Source: Bacillota bacterium (GTDB lineage: Bacteria > Bacillota > Clostridia > Tissierellales > Tissierellaceae). From it: a stretch of 64,000 bases of DNA. Of the stretch, positions 34,301-42,665 are shown in pieces (position 1 is the first letter of the stretch; each line of letters starts with the position of its first letter). The DNA lies in the NCBI GenBank assembly GCA_023388495.1, contig JAEWGC010000035.1, forward strand, positions 1-64,000, given 5' to 3'. The translations under genes were made by a program, and so were the position numbers. Under the pieces are notes generated by a model. The model was given only the letters and a program-made list of their open reading frames with translations, was not told the DNA's origin and searched no databases.

Positions 34301-34769
34301 TTCAATAATGCCTCATGAAGAAAGACGTAAGTTTTTTAGAATAAAGTTTACTCAATTATTAGAATCAGAATTGACGGTTTTGGAGATAAAAGGGAAGAAA
34401 ATAAATGTTGGGAATACAAAAGTACTAGTAAAAGATATTGGACCAGGAGGATTGTGTTTTATTTCTAATATAAAGTTTCCCGTAGAAAAAGGTATTGTTT
34501 TACAGTTTACTATGCAATTAGTAGGAAAGGAGATTAAAGTATATGGGCATACAGTATGGGTAGAGGAAATTGATAATAAATTGTATGAATATGGGGTTGA
34601 ATTTACAATAGATGAAAATGAAAGAGCGGATTTAATCGGAGATTTGAATCAAATTGAAATCAGAATTAGAAAAAACATCTTGTTTGCAGAAGGTAATTTT
34701 ATTTCAGGTTCTCATAATCAATATTTCGGCATAAATAGTATAGGAAATAATAGAAAACCAACATTATAG
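31362..34769 (+). CDS. Multi-PAS, degenerate GGDEF, EAL, PilZ c-di-GMP phosphodiesterase
   Basis: This 1135-aa cytoplasmic protein has three PAS_3/PAC repeats (about 40-155, 165-285, 295-410; each ends in a GxIQDIT or GxIHDIT-type strand) and a fourth PAS (about 425-540). A GGDEF domain (about 545-705) has YSEDHF in place of GGDEF, so it is probably regulatory. An EAL domain (about 715-965) has EALLRWEHPEWG and DDFGTGFSSLSYL and should cleave c-di-GMP. A C-terminal PilZ domain (about 985-1100) has RKFFR and DIGPGG and may sense c-di-GMP. Start follows AGGAGGGGG. A TGATATAAT -10 lies near 31296. Confidence 0.92.
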   Translation: MRFIARNIINKVVNKDVTHLNKKLEDNLMQLEENIFYSQQMVAIGSWTHNLINGETFWSDEVSNILECSFEDLNHKLESFYPYIHPCDRDEVEKEVREALQGKEYDIEYRVITPSGVEKYLYEKTKILYDEDNNPIKVIGIIQDITKQKLIENNLKEFGENLNQGQVVAGVGSWKYNTVKDAIFLSEEVYRIYGINPINFKKDLNSLLELIHPEDKLKIKNAIDRCLDGKAYKLEYRIIKEDGSEKYVATKGEPLFNEDGQVIGIIGAMQDITENKLLQQKLEKSNKILSRAESLGHVGSWELDIIQNKLYFSDETYRIYGIAPEEYDGTYEGFLKLVYPDDVEIIESMSKYPPKGPVSIEFRVIRSDGSIRNVYQRVEFIFDEEGSPIYVYGTIHDITEKKELGKAIEYREKEIQKIQKRFQVLVQESNDVFEIITPDGVIKYISASAEKIIGYKPEERIDKNAFEFFEGEELRKVNKMVEFVLNNPSKKAQGDILFKAKGERSIYLEVIMQNLLHEPAIEGIVVNFRDITRRIEMEKRMAYISTHDELTDLPNSVYFKKQLRIQCEHAKQTNTKFALLMLDINGLKNINYSLGYELGCKLIKKIVQRLKGFLGEERFLCRYSEDHFAIIIEEIKTKEEYGYIASGLINLFLHPYKLNGYELDVGVNIGICIYSDDLQSVDSFKKHAKLALLRAKKEGKNIYKFYSSDIDIQNYKEFILRSDLHSAINNKQLQVHYQPIVNIKTNEILGAEALLRWEHPEWGVVSPDEFIPLAEETRLIIDIGKWVLKEVCNNYKKWLKDGLPNIKVSINFSCVQFLERDFVKNIKSIIDEFGLNPKFLIMEITENILIQNTDKFKLDIKNLRSYGIQLAIDDFGTGFSSLSYLNSINMDILKLDRSFIENIPSDDTCSVITKTVIKLAKELNIKSVVEGIENQEQLSYLKHLNCFAGQGFIYSKPIPLKDFERILAKGRCKPIMANAASIMPHEERRKFFRIKFTQLLESELTVLEIKGKKINVGNTKVLVKDIGPGGLCFISNIKFPVEKGIVLQFTMQLVGKEIKVYGHTVWVEEIDNKLYEYGVEFTIDENERADLIGDLNQIEIRIRKNILFAEGNFISGSHNQYFGINSIGNNRKPTL

Positions 34770-34791
34770 AATTCTATAATGTTGGTTTTTC
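34755..34791. terminator. Bidirectional terminator overlapping two convergent genes
   Basis: The palindrome AAACCAACATTATAGAATTC and its complement cover the stop codons of both the EAL gene (34769) and the pseudouridine synthase gene (34774), with A- and T-runs on each side. Confidence 0.85.
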
Positions 34792-35457
34792 CTTAATCAT
34801 ATCAAAATAATTCCAAGGATATTCATCATAAGGCAAAGAAGTATATGAGATATATTCCTTGCTTCTAGGATGATTAAATCCTATTTTATAAGACCATAAT
34901 GAAATTTGTGTCCATTCTTTTTTCTTAACAAAAGTTTTATTATATTTATTATCTCCCCATATGGGAAAGCCAGCGTGAGACAATTGAACTCTTATTTGAT
35001 GGTGCCTCCCAGTTTTTAAAATAACTTTTAGTAAAGATAAGGTCCCGTACTCATCTGTATCTTTAGATTCTAAAACTTCATATTCTAGTATCGCCTCCTT
35101 AGCACCATTTGTTCCTTTATCCACTACCTTACTCATGTTTATAGTCCTAAGTTTCTTTAGATAATCTCTAAGTTCTCCTGTGCTATTTTCAGGCTTACCG
35201 CATACCACAGTAAGATATTCCTTATATAGTCTTCTTGCTGAAATTTCTTTAGATAGAAAAGAGTTAGCTTTTTCATCTTTAGCATATACCATAACTCCAC
35301 CTACAGGTCTATCTAGTCTATGCACAAGACCAAGGTAAGGTCTATTCAATATACTCATTATATCCTCATCAGAGGTCTTGTCAGATTGACAGGGAACCTT
35401 AGGTGGTTTTTCAACTAATAATATATCTTTATCTTCATAAATAATTTTAATATTCAT
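34774..35457 (-). CDS. RluA-family pseudouridine synthase
   Basis: This RNA-modifying enzyme (227 aa) isomerises uridine in rRNA or tRNA. The family motif HRLDRPVGGVMVYAK carries the catalytic Asp (about residue 47). KTGRHHQIRVQLSHAGFPIWGDNKY is the second signature. There is no N-terminal S4 domain, as in the short RluA/YlyB-like forms. The target base cannot be inferred. ATG 35457 follows GGAGGGTAAAG. It is monocistronic on the minus strand. Confidence 0.92.
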   Translation of the reverse strand: MNIKIIYEDKDILLVEKPPKVPCQSDKTSDEDIMSILNRPYLGLVHRLDRPVGGVMVYAKDEKANSFLSKEISARRLYKEYLTVVCGKPENSTGELRDYLKKLRTINMSKVVDKGTNGAKEAILEYEVLESKDTDEYGTLSLLKVILKTGRHHQIRVQLSHAGFPIWGDNKYNKTFVKKKEWTQISLWSYKIGFNHPRSKEYISYTSLPYDEYPWNYFDMIKEKPTL

Positions 35458-35580
35458 CTTTACCCTCCAAGAATTATATAAGAATATTATACACGATGTA
35501 ACTATATTGTAAACTTAATGTAACCACTTTAAGATAAAATATTGATATATTGGTATCATAAGGAAAAGGAGTGAACCAAG

Positions 35581-36618
35581 ATGAAAAAAGCTAAAAAATA
35601 TATAATTTTATCATTAGCAACTTGTATTACATTAAGCCCATTGGCAGTTAAGGCTAATGATAGTCCAGAAGAATTAAAGGTAATTCCTATATCTGCACCA
35701 ATTGATGCAGTAGATCAAATAGATGAGGTAAAGGTGTCAGATTATATTAAATATGAAGGGAAAATTACTGAAATAAATGATAATGGAAAATATCTATCTA
35801 TATTAGTAAAAGATAGTGAAGATGATTCATATAATGGAATGTTATTTCACCTTGATGAAGAAGTTATTCTTTTAAATGATAAAACTAAGGATTTTATCAA
35901 TAAAGATATTCTTAAAAAAGGCATGAGTATTTCTGCATATTATCATAAGGATACAGTAATGGCAATGAGCATGCCACCGCAATTAGGTCCAGATGTTATT
36001 ATAGTAAGAGAAAGTGAAGAACCTAAATCTATCCTCGTATCTGGATTCAATGAAGACTTATTATCCTCTGATGGGGCATGGAAAATAAGTCCGTCTGAAA
36101 ATACAATTATAGTAGATAAAGAGGGCAATAAAATAGATAAAGCAGATATAGGAAATAAGAATTTAATAGTTTTTTATAACCTGGTAAAAGAAAGTTATCC
36201 AGCACAAACAACACCAGAGAAAATAATTGTAATAGAGAAAGAAGAAGTTAACGTGGAACCAGAAATTACAGTATTAGATAAAATAATTATAAATAAAAAA
36301 GAGATTTCCCTAAATAAATCGTTATATAAAAATAATGAAGGAGTAATTATGGTACCCCTTAGACAAGTAGCTGAATCCCTAGGATATGAAGTAAAATGGA
36401 ACAATGAAACGCAAACAGCAGAATTAATAAAGGGAGCACAGTGGACAGCTGTAACTATTGGAGAAGATAACTATAACTTTGCAAAGATGCTAATAAAGCT
36501 TGGCACAGCACCAGAAATCAAGGATTCTTCCACCTATGTACCGTTTAACTTTCTAGAAGAAGTAATGAGAGTAGGAGTAAAAACTGGAGATATGGGGATA
36601 ATAGAAATAGGTCAATAA
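35581..36618 (+). CDS. Secreted protein with copper amine oxidase-like N-terminal domain
   Basis: This 345-aa exported protein has a signal peptide (residues 1-25, cleavage near VKA-ND). The middle region (about 50-210) is a beta-rich part without a recognised motif. The C-terminal part (about 235-320) has INKKEISLNKSLYKNNEGVIMVPLRQVAESLGYEVKWNNETQTAEL. This is the Cu_amine_oxidN1 module common in clostridial surface proteins, despite the name not linked to copper. Function is unknown; wall or polysaccharide binding is commonly assumed. Confidence 0.88.
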   Translation: MKKAKKYIILSLATCITLSPLAVKANDSPEELKVIPISAPIDAVDQIDEVKVSDYIKYEGKITEINDNGKYLSILVKDSEDDSYNGMLFHLDEEVILLNDKTKDFINKDILKKGMSISAYYHKDTVMAMSMPPQLGPDVIIVRESEEPKSILVSGFNEDLLSSDGAWKISPSENTIIVDKEGNKIDKADIGNKNLIVFYNLVKESYPAQTTPEKIIVIEKEEVNVEPEITVLDKIIINKKEISLNKSLYKNNEGVIMVPLRQVAESLGYEVKWNNETQTAELIKGAQWTAVTIGEDNYNFAKMLIKLGTAPEIKDSSTYVPFNFLEEVMRVGVKTGDMGIIEIGQ

Positions 36619-36635
36619 TACAAGACCTCCTTTAA

Positions 36636-36676
36636 GATCAGGAGTTTTATGAGAAATCATAGAGCTCCTGATTTTT
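36636..36676 (+). terminator. Terminator-like hairpin copy C
   Basis: The outer stem GATCAGGAG / CTCCTGATT, an inner ATGA/TCAT helix and a T5 run. Its two-tier design resembles the hairpins at 3384 and 5063. Confidence 0.75.
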
Positions 36677-36792
36677 ATTTGCTTCAATTTGGCGTATATT
36701 GAATATTGCAGTTATAATTGTTATAATGTTGGTAAAGTGGTAATAATGTCCTATATTTGTAATCCAAGTATGTTATCTAGGGGGATAATTAT

Positions 36793-38652
36793 TTGAAGAT
36801 AAACCGCATTAAACTAAAGATGATTTTATTAATTTTTATTACATTAATTCCGTTATCTATACTAAAGATTGTAGAAATAAGAAGAGGAGTAGAACTAAGT
36901 ATTGAAGCAGAGTTAAAAGCAAATCAGGATTATGCGGAGGCTATCAATTTAGCATTTATGAACTTTTTAGAGAGAACATGGTCTAATCAATACATGTTAG
37001 GAAAAGCTTTAATAGCCCATCCAGAAAAAGGAATGGAGTATATAGAAGATTATCTTAAAAAAATTGCCTCAGATGAGGAATCATTTAAAATGAATAATTA
37101 TTGGTCAACTCCTGAAGGGATTGTAAGTGCAAGTTCAACTAAGGATAATATATTACTAGACATAAGCGGGAGAAATTTTTTTAAAGAGATTATAGGTGGA
37201 AAAGAAAAGGTTATAGGAGATTTGGAATATAGTGTGGTTAATGGAGAGCTGATAATTCCTATTGCTAGGGCAATTAAAGTAGATGGGGAGCTAAAGGGTA
37301 TAGTTATAAATACTATAGAAGCTAAGAATATGAAACATATTATCCCAATAAGCAGAATGGGAGCTGGAAGTTTATTAGGGTTAGCAGATAGAAATGCAAA
37401 TATAGTTTACCGAAACGGAAATAATGCTGTGTTGAATTCAAATCTAGAAGCAGCAAGTGAAGATTCTCCTATAAGGAGAGCATTAAAAGGGGAAATCGTC
37501 AAAACCTACTCTAGGAATTCTCAAGTTGATGGCATAGAAAGAATAGGAGTAGACTATCCTATTAGGGAGATTGGATGGTGTAGTTTCGTAGCTACTCCTC
37601 TAGCAGAAGTGTTAGAAAGTGGAAGGCAATCATCCATAAGAAATTTAGTTGTATTTATTTTAATTTATATAATATCCTTTATTATAGCTTTTCTAATCTC
37701 TAGTGGATTTATGGAATCAATAGAAAAATTAATATTATCGGCACATAAAGTTAAAAATGGAGATTTAAGTGTAAGAACACAAATTAGTAATGATAACGAT
37801 TTAGGAGATGTAGGACAAGCCTTCGATAGTATGGTTGAGGCTTTAAGTGAAAAGGCAAGAGAAGAAAAGGAATATAATGATTTGAAAACACAATTTCTTG
37901 CTACAATATCTCATGAATTTAAAACACCTCTAAATATTATATTAGGAAGTATACAAATTTTAGAAAACCCTAATATTGAAGGTGAGGAATTTCACAAATT
38001 ACTTAATAAATATATTAAGATGCAAAAGCAAAACAGCTATAGGCTATTGAGATTAATTAATAATTTTATCGATATAACAAAGATTGAAAACAATTATATT
38101 AAAATTAAATCTGAAAATAATGATATTGTAAGAGTTGTAGAAGATATTACTATGTCAGTTGTAGAATATACAAGACTAAAAGACATTAAAATTATATTTG
38201 ATACAGATGTAGAGGAGAAAATAATTGCCTTTGATGCGGATATGATGGAAAGAATCATATTAAACTTATTATCAAATTCAATTAAGTTTACAAAACCAGG
38301 GGGGACCATAGAAGTTAATATCTGTACAGAAGAAGATATTAAAATTTCTATTAAGGATAGCGGCATAGGTATTCCAGAGGATAAGTTGGAAACAATTTTC
38401 GATAGATACGCCCAGGTTGAAAATAGTATGAGAAAATCCTTTGAAGGATCTGGTATTGGACTGTCCTTGGTTAAGTCTTTAGTGGAATTACATGAAGGGT
38501 CTATATCAGTACAAAGCCGATTAGGTGAGGGGTCTGAATTTGTTATAGTATTACCAGATAGAATTCTTGATAGGGATTATGTGGGAAATAGTAGAGAAGA
38601 TACATTTAATACAGAAAGAATACATGTGGAGTTTTCAGATATCTATATATAA
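36793..38652 (+). CDS. Orphan sensor histidine kinase
   Basis: This 619-aa membrane kinase has a first helix (about 8-24), an extracellular Cache-type sensor (about 30-280; SGRNFFKEIIGGKEKVIGDLEYS and VDYPIREIGWCSFVATPL), a second helix (about 285-305) and a HAMP linker. The HisKA domain has ATISHEFKTPLNIILG, with His near 375. The HATPase has NLLSNSIKF, DSGIGIPEDKLETIFDRYAQ and GSGIGLSLVKSL. No response regulator lies nearby. In spore-formers such orphan kinases often feed Spo0A; here that is inference. Start is TTG 36793 after AGGGGG. Confidence 0.92.
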   Translation: MKINRIKLKMILLIFITLIPLSILKIVEIRRGVELSIEAELKANQDYAEAINLAFMNFLERTWSNQYMLGKALIAHPEKGMEYIEDYLKKIASDEESFKMNNYWSTPEGIVSASSTKDNILLDISGRNFFKEIIGGKEKVIGDLEYSVVNGELIIPIARAIKVDGELKGIVINTIEAKNMKHIIPISRMGAGSLLGLADRNANIVYRNGNNAVLNSNLEAASEDSPIRRALKGEIVKTYSRNSQVDGIERIGVDYPIREIGWCSFVATPLAEVLESGRQSSIRNLVVFILIYIISFIIAFLISSGFMESIEKLILSAHKVKNGDLSVRTQISNDNDLGDVGQAFDSMVEALSEKAREEKEYNDLKTQFLATISHEFKTPLNIILGSIQILENPNIEGEEFHKLLNKYIKMQKQNSYRLLRLINNFIDITKIENNYIKIKSENNDIVRVVEDITMSVVEYTRLKDIKIIFDTDVEEKIIAFDADMMERIILNLLSNSIKFTKPGGTIEVNICTEEDIKISIKDSGIGIPEDKLETIFDRYAQVENSMRKSFEGSGIGLSLVKSLVELHEGSISVQSRLGEGSEFVIVLPDRILDRDYVGNSREDTFNTERIHVEFSDIYI

Positions 38653-38713
38653 GTATGATTATATGGTAAAATAAAAGTAGTGACCACTATTCTACAAATA
38701 GGAAGTGATAAAA

Positions 38714-39103
38714 TTGTATTCAGAGTATTCAATGAAGGTAATAGAACATTTTATGAGTCCAAGGAATGTAGGTAGTATGAGAGATCCAGATGGAGAAGGT
38801 ACCTATGGAGACTTAAAATGTGGTGATTCCTTAACTATTTATATTAAAGTAAAGGATAATATAATAACAGATATTAGCTTTTTAGTATTTGGATGTACAG
38901 CATCCATAGCTACAAGCAGTATGATAACAGAAATGGCAAAGGGCAAAACCATAGATGAAGCCCTAAATATAACTGAGAAGGAGCTTATAGACGCCTTAGA
39001 TGGACTACCACAGAGCAAGATTCACTGCTCGGTTCTAGGGGTTAAAGGTCTAAGGGCTGCAATAAATAACTACTTGGAGAGGGGAAAAAATGGCAACATT
39101 TGA
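38714..39103 (+). CDS. NifU/IscU-like Fe-S scaffold protein
   Basis: This 129-aa scaffold assembles Fe-S clusters from cysteine-derived sulfur. The opening YSEYSMKVIEHFMSPRNVG is typical of the NifU N-terminal domain. The three ligand cysteines are visible in KCGDSL, FGCTAS and IHCSVLG. I choose TTG 38714 because AGGAAGTGA lies at proper spacing and the protein then starts exactly where the family does; a GTG at 38705 lies within that site. It overlaps csaA by 14 nt. No cysteine desulfurase is adjacent. Confidence 0.93.
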   Translation: MYSEYSMKVIEHFMSPRNVGSMRDPDGEGTYGDLKCGDSLTIYIKVKDNIITDISFLVFGCTASIATSSMITEMAKGKTIDEALNITEKELIDALDGLPQSKIHCSVLGVKGLRAAINNYLERGKNGNI

Positions 39104-39419
39104 TGATTTTTTAAAACTAGATATAAGAGTTGGAGAAATAATTAAAGCGGAACCATTTCCAAAGGCAAAAAATCCTTCATATAAATTAGTAGTAGACTTT
39201 GGTGAAGAAATTGGTATAAAAAATTCTAGCGCTCAAATAACAGAAGTTTATACACCTCAAGAATTAGTAGGTAAACAAGTGTTAGGAGTTGTTAATTTTC
39301 CACCAAGAAATATTGCAGGATTTAAGTCCGAGGTCCTAGTATTGGGAACATATTCGGACGAAGGAGTAGTCCTTATTCAACCAGAAAGAAAAGTATCAAA
39401 AGGAGATAAACTAGGATAA
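39090..39419 (+). CDS. csaA: CsaA-type tRNA-binding domain protein
   Basis: This 109-aa single-OB-fold protein of the CsaA/MetRS-C family is described as an export chaperone with tRNA-binding ability. The family core runs FLKLDIRVGEIIKAEPFPKA through LVVDFGEEIG, and LVGKQVLGVVNFPPRNIAGFKSEVLVLG. It starts inside the 3' end of the NifU-like gene, so the pair is translationally coupled. Confidence 0.93.
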   Translation: MATFDDFLKLDIRVGEIIKAEPFPKAKNPSYKLVVDFGEEIGIKNSSAQITEVYTPQELVGKQVLGVVNFPPRNIAGFKSEVLVLGTYSDEGVVLIQPERKVSKGDKLG

Positions 39420-39436
39420 ATTTTATCTATACAAGG

Positions 39437-39478
39437 CCATCTGCCGATTAATATAATTAATTGGTAGATGGTTTTTTT
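39437..39478 (+). terminator. Terminator after csaA
   Basis: CCATCTGCCGATTAAT pairs with ATTAATTGGTAGATGG (one bulge) around a 3-nt loop, then T7. Confidence 0.88.
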
Positions 39479-39528
39479 AAATGATACACTTTAATGTGTA
39501 TGCAATTTTATATAAGGAGTGTGTGAAT

Positions 39529-40692
39529 ATGAGACCGTCTATAATGGAAGAAGTTGAAGGATTAAGAGGGGTCAATTCAGTTAAAATTAAGGAAGCCCAT
39601 GAAGCAGGTAAGAAAGTTGTAGGAATGTATTGTGTATTTTCACCTTCAGAAATAGCTTTAGCAGCAGATGCAATATCAGTAACATTATGTGGTACAACTC
39701 AAGGTCCTATAGAAGACGCAGAAAAGGAATTACCTAGAAACCTATGTCCATTGATAAAATCAAGTTATGGGTTTGCAATTACAGATAAATGCCCGTACTT
39801 TTATTTCTCAGATGTACTTTTAGCAGAGACTACATGTGATGGAAAGAAGAAAATGTATGAATTAATGGGAAAAATAAAACCAATGCATATTATGAATCTA
39901 CCACAAACTGCAGATGATGAGGATTCATTAGAGTTATGGAAAAAAGAAATGGTTAAGTTTAAGAATTTTCTAGAAGAAAAATTTGAAGTTGAAATAACAG
40001 ATGAAAAACTAAAGGCTGCTATTAAGCTTATGAATAGAGAAAGAGATGCAATGAAGAGATTACATAAGTTAAACATCCATAAGCCAGCTCCATTATCAGG
40101 AATGGATATGATGTTAGCTCAGTGGCTAAAGGGCTTTAATGTAGATAAGGAAGCAGGAATTAATCTGATTGAAAGATTAATAGCTGAAGTAGAAGAAAGA
40201 ATGGAAAAAGGAATATATGCATTCGATGAAAATGCACCTAGAATATTACTTACAGGATGTCCAATAGGTTCAGGATCAGAGAAGGTATTAAAGGCATTAG
40301 AAGAAGCCGGTGCATCAGTAGTAGCATTAGAAAACTGTACTGGATATAAGGGACTAGATGTTATGGTAGATGAAACTAAAGATCCTATAACAGCTTTAGC
40401 AGAAAAATACCTATCTACTCCTTGTTCTTGTATGACAAATAATAATGGAAGATTAGATTTAATTGGAAGATTAGCTAAGGAATATGATGTAGATGGAGTT
40501 GTAGATTTAACTTGGCAAGCATGCCACACTTATAATATAGAATCATTTACAGTGAAAAAGTTTGTTCAGGAAGAGTTAAATCTTCCATTTATCCAAATAG
40601 AAACTGACTACTCAGATTCAGATACTGGTCAAGTAAAAGTAAGAGTAGAGGCTTTCTTAGAAACCATAGAAAGACCAGCTACTGCACAATAG
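39529..40692 (+). CDS. Double-cubane-type Fe-S protein (2-hydroxyacyl-CoA dehydratase D family, YjiM-like)
   Basis: This 387-aa protein belongs to the HgdB/FldC/YjiM superfamily. Conserved Cys contexts include GMYCVF, LCGTT, NLCPLI, DKCPYFYFSD, TGCPIGSGSEK, ENCTGYKG, TPCSC and WQACHTYN. A single subunit followed directly by its activase matches YjiM/YjiL and the double-cubane cluster protein, which bind an [8Fe-9S]-type cluster and perform difficult low-potential reductions. No CoA-transferase or second dehydratase subunit is adjacent, so a classical 2-hydroxyacyl-CoA dehydratase is unlikely. ATG 39529 follows AAGGAGTGTGTGA. Confidence 0.9.
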   Translation: MRPSIMEEVEGLRGVNSVKIKEAHEAGKKVVGMYCVFSPSEIALAADAISVTLCGTTQGPIEDAEKELPRNLCPLIKSSYGFAITDKCPYFYFSDVLLAETTCDGKKKMYELMGKIKPMHIMNLPQTADDEDSLELWKKEMVKFKNFLEEKFEVEITDEKLKAAIKLMNRERDAMKRLHKLNIHKPAPLSGMDMMLAQWLKGFNVDKEAGINLIERLIAEVEERMEKGIYAFDENAPRILLTGCPIGSGSEKVLKALEEAGASVVALENCTGYKGLDVMVDETKDPITALAEKYLSTPCSCMTNNNGRLDLIGRLAKEYDVDGVVDLTWQACHTYNIESFTVKKFVQEELNLPFIQIETDYSDSDTGQVKVRVEAFLETIERPATAQ

Positions 40693-40707
40693 TAGGGGAT
40701 GATAAAA

Positions 40708-41463
40708 ATGCATTATATTGGTATAGACATAGGATCTACAGCTGCAAAGGTTTCAGTATTTTATGATGATGAATTAATAAAAAACTTTACTATGCCTACA
40801 GGTTGGAGTAGTATAGAAACTTCAAAAACAATCAAGGAAAAATTACAGGAAGACAATATAAGTATAGATGAATCTAAAGTAATAGCTACTGGATACGGTA
40901 GAATATCTGTACCTTATGCAGATAAAACAGTTACAGAAATTACTTGTCATGGCAAAGGTACTCACTATCTATTAAATGAGGACTGTACAGTAATAGATAT
41001 AGGAGGGCAGGATACTAAGATAATTACCTTGGATAAAGGAAAGGTAGCTAATTTTACAATGAACGATAAGTGTGCAGCAGGCACTGGAAGGTTTTTAGAA
41101 CTGATGGCTAATATTTTAGGAGTAAGCATAGAGGACTTAGGAAATATGGCATTATCTGGTGAAGACATAAATATTACCAGTATGTGCACAGTATTTGCTG
41201 AGTCGGAAGTAATAAGTCTTATAGGCTCTGGAACTAAGAGAGAAAGTATAGCTAGAGGTATAGTAAACTCCATTACTGGAAGGGTGTATGCTCTTTTACA
41301 CAAACATGGTGCGACAGATACTATTTTTTTAACAGGGGGATTATGTGATGTAGAATCCTTTACCCAGCTTCTTTCAAAGAAACTGGGAACACAGGTACAA
41401 ACAAATTCTTTAGCAAGATATGCAGGATCTATAGGGGCTGCGCTATTGGCTAAGGATATATAG
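40708..41463 (+). CDS. 2-hydroxyacyl-CoA dehydratase activase-type ATPase (YjiL-like)
   Basis: This ASKHA-fold ATPase (251 aa) acts as a homodimer with one [4Fe-4S] cluster between subunits. It drives an electron to the partner protein with ATP. Visible are the phosphate loop YIGIDIGSTAAK, DIGGQDTK, the two cluster cysteines in DKCAAGTGRFLE and SMCTVFAESE, and the late FLTGGLCDVESF. ATG 40708 follows GTAGGGGATGA. An ATG at 40699 lies in that site. It is 15 nt downstream of its partner. Confidence 0.93.
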   Translation: MHYIGIDIGSTAAKVSVFYDDELIKNFTMPTGWSSIETSKTIKEKLQEDNISIDESKVIATGYGRISVPYADKTVTEITCHGKGTHYLLNEDCTVIDIGGQDTKIITLDKGKVANFTMNDKCAAGTGRFLELMANILGVSIEDLGNMALSGEDINITSMCTVFAESEVISLIGSGTKRESIARGIVNSITGRVYALLHKHGATDTIFLTGGLCDVESFTQLLSKKLGTQVQTNSLARYAGSIGAALLAKDI

Positions 41464-41954
41464 ATAAAAATACCTATGTTTCTTTTAAAGATACTGGACT
41501 TTTATCTATAATGGTATATGCAGGAGCCAGCCAGTTTATGGCATTAGATCTTGTAAGGGCAGGGGTATCAGCAGGAAGTATAATACTTGCAACTTTTCTA
41601 TTAAATCTTAGGCATATGATGATGTCCGCATCTTTGGCAGTTGAATTTCAAAATATAAATAAAAGGTTTTTGCCAATAGTAGCCTTTGGAATTACTGATG
41701 AAACATTTTCGGTAATTTCTTTTAATAAAGAGAAGATAAGTTTACCCTTTGTACTTACAATCAATATATTATCCTATACTTCTTTGAGTATTCTAATTAT
41801 AAGAGGAATATTAACAGCTACAGATGGAATGAAAATGGCCACTGTTGTAGGTGTTGGAATTTCAGCTATTATATCATATATGAAAGGGAATTTAGTCTTG
41901 TCGATCTTAGCAGGAATAATATTATCCTTTATAACAATAAATACCCTAGTATAG
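41460..41954 (+). pseudogene. azlC/azlD remnant (branched-chain amino-acid exporter)
   Basis: The frame has AzlC features in its first half: LLSIMVYAGASQFMALDLVRAG, LLNLRHMMMSASL, then ITDETFSV. The frame is open upstream into the preceding gene but has no start or ribosome site before ATG 41511, and the first AzlC helices are missing. After about residue 70 the sequence no longer follows AzlC; the end (MATVVGVGISAIISYMKGNLVLSILAGIILSF) resembles the C-terminus of the partner AzlD. I read it as an azlCD pair collapsed by deletion. A translated 147-aa product from 41511 cannot be excluded. Confidence 0.6.
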
Positions 41955-42049
41955 TATAATGATATGTTTATATATTCCTTTCAAGGGTATATTATCACTA
42001 GCAAAGTAAACTATGAAATTGACATATATTATTGAAGGGAGAAAGGATA

Positions 42050-42658
42050 ATGGAAAAAATTAAACTAGCAATAATTTACTATAGCTCTACAGGAACAAAT
42101 TATAAATTAGCCAAAATGGCAGAAAATGGAGCATTGGAAGCAGGAGCAGAGGTTAGAGTTTTAAAGGTACAAGAGTTAGCACCAGATGCTGCTATAGACT
42201 CAAACCCAGCATGGAGAAGAAATGTAGATGCAACTAAAGATGTACCAGTGGCTACTTCAGAGGACTTAGGCTGGGCAGATGCAATAATCTTTTCAATGCC
42301 ATCTAGATTTGGAAATTTACCATCACAAATGAAACAATTTATAGATATTCAAGGTGGAATGTGGTTCCAAGGAAAGCTCACAAATAAAGTTATATCAGCT
42401 ATGGCATCGGCAGGAAATGTTCATGGAGGGCAAGAAGCTACGATAAAAGCATTATATACATCAATGATGCACTGGGGAGCAATTATAGTGCCACCAGGAT
42501 TTACAGATGATTCAATATACAAAGCAGGTGGCAATCCATATGGCACTTCCGTTACTATAGATCAAGAAGGTAATATGATTGAAGATGTGGAAGATGCAGT
42601 AAAACATCAGGCGAAGAGAACTGTAGAAGTAGCTAGTTGGATTAAAAAAGGGAAATAA
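42050..42658 (+). CDS. wrbA: NAD(P)H:quinone oxidoreductase, WrbA type
   Basis: This flavodoxin-like enzyme (202 aa) reduces quinones by two electrons. The FMN phosphate loop YYSSTGTNYKLA (near 10-20) matches WrbA. SMPSRFGNLPSQMKQFIDIQGGMWFQGKL and ASAGNVHGGQEATIKALYTSMMHWGAIIVPPG are family signatures. ATG 42050 follows AGAAAGGATA; an in-frame TTG at 42032 is less likely. It is followed by a terminator and appears monocistronic. Confidence 0.94.
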   Translation: MEKIKLAIIYYSSTGTNYKLAKMAENGALEAGAEVRVLKVQELAPDAAIDSNPAWRRNVDATKDVPVATSEDLGWADAIIFSMPSRFGNLPSQMKQFIDIQGGMWFQGKLTNKVISAMASAGNVHGGQEATIKALYTSMMHWGAIIVPPGFTDDSIYKAGGNPYGTSVTIDQEGNMIEDVEDAVKHQAKRTVEVASWIKKGK

Positions 42659-42665
42659 AAGGATG

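Noticed and set aside
36688..36720. TGGC...TTGC pair before the histidine kinase gene as a sigma-54 promoter
   Set aside because: The distance between the two elements is too long for a -24/-12 promoter.
39529..41463. Classical 2-hydroxyacyl-CoA dehydratase (amino-acid fermentation) operon
   Set aside because: Only one large subunit is present and no CoA-transferase or acyl-CoA dehydrogenase gene is adjacent.
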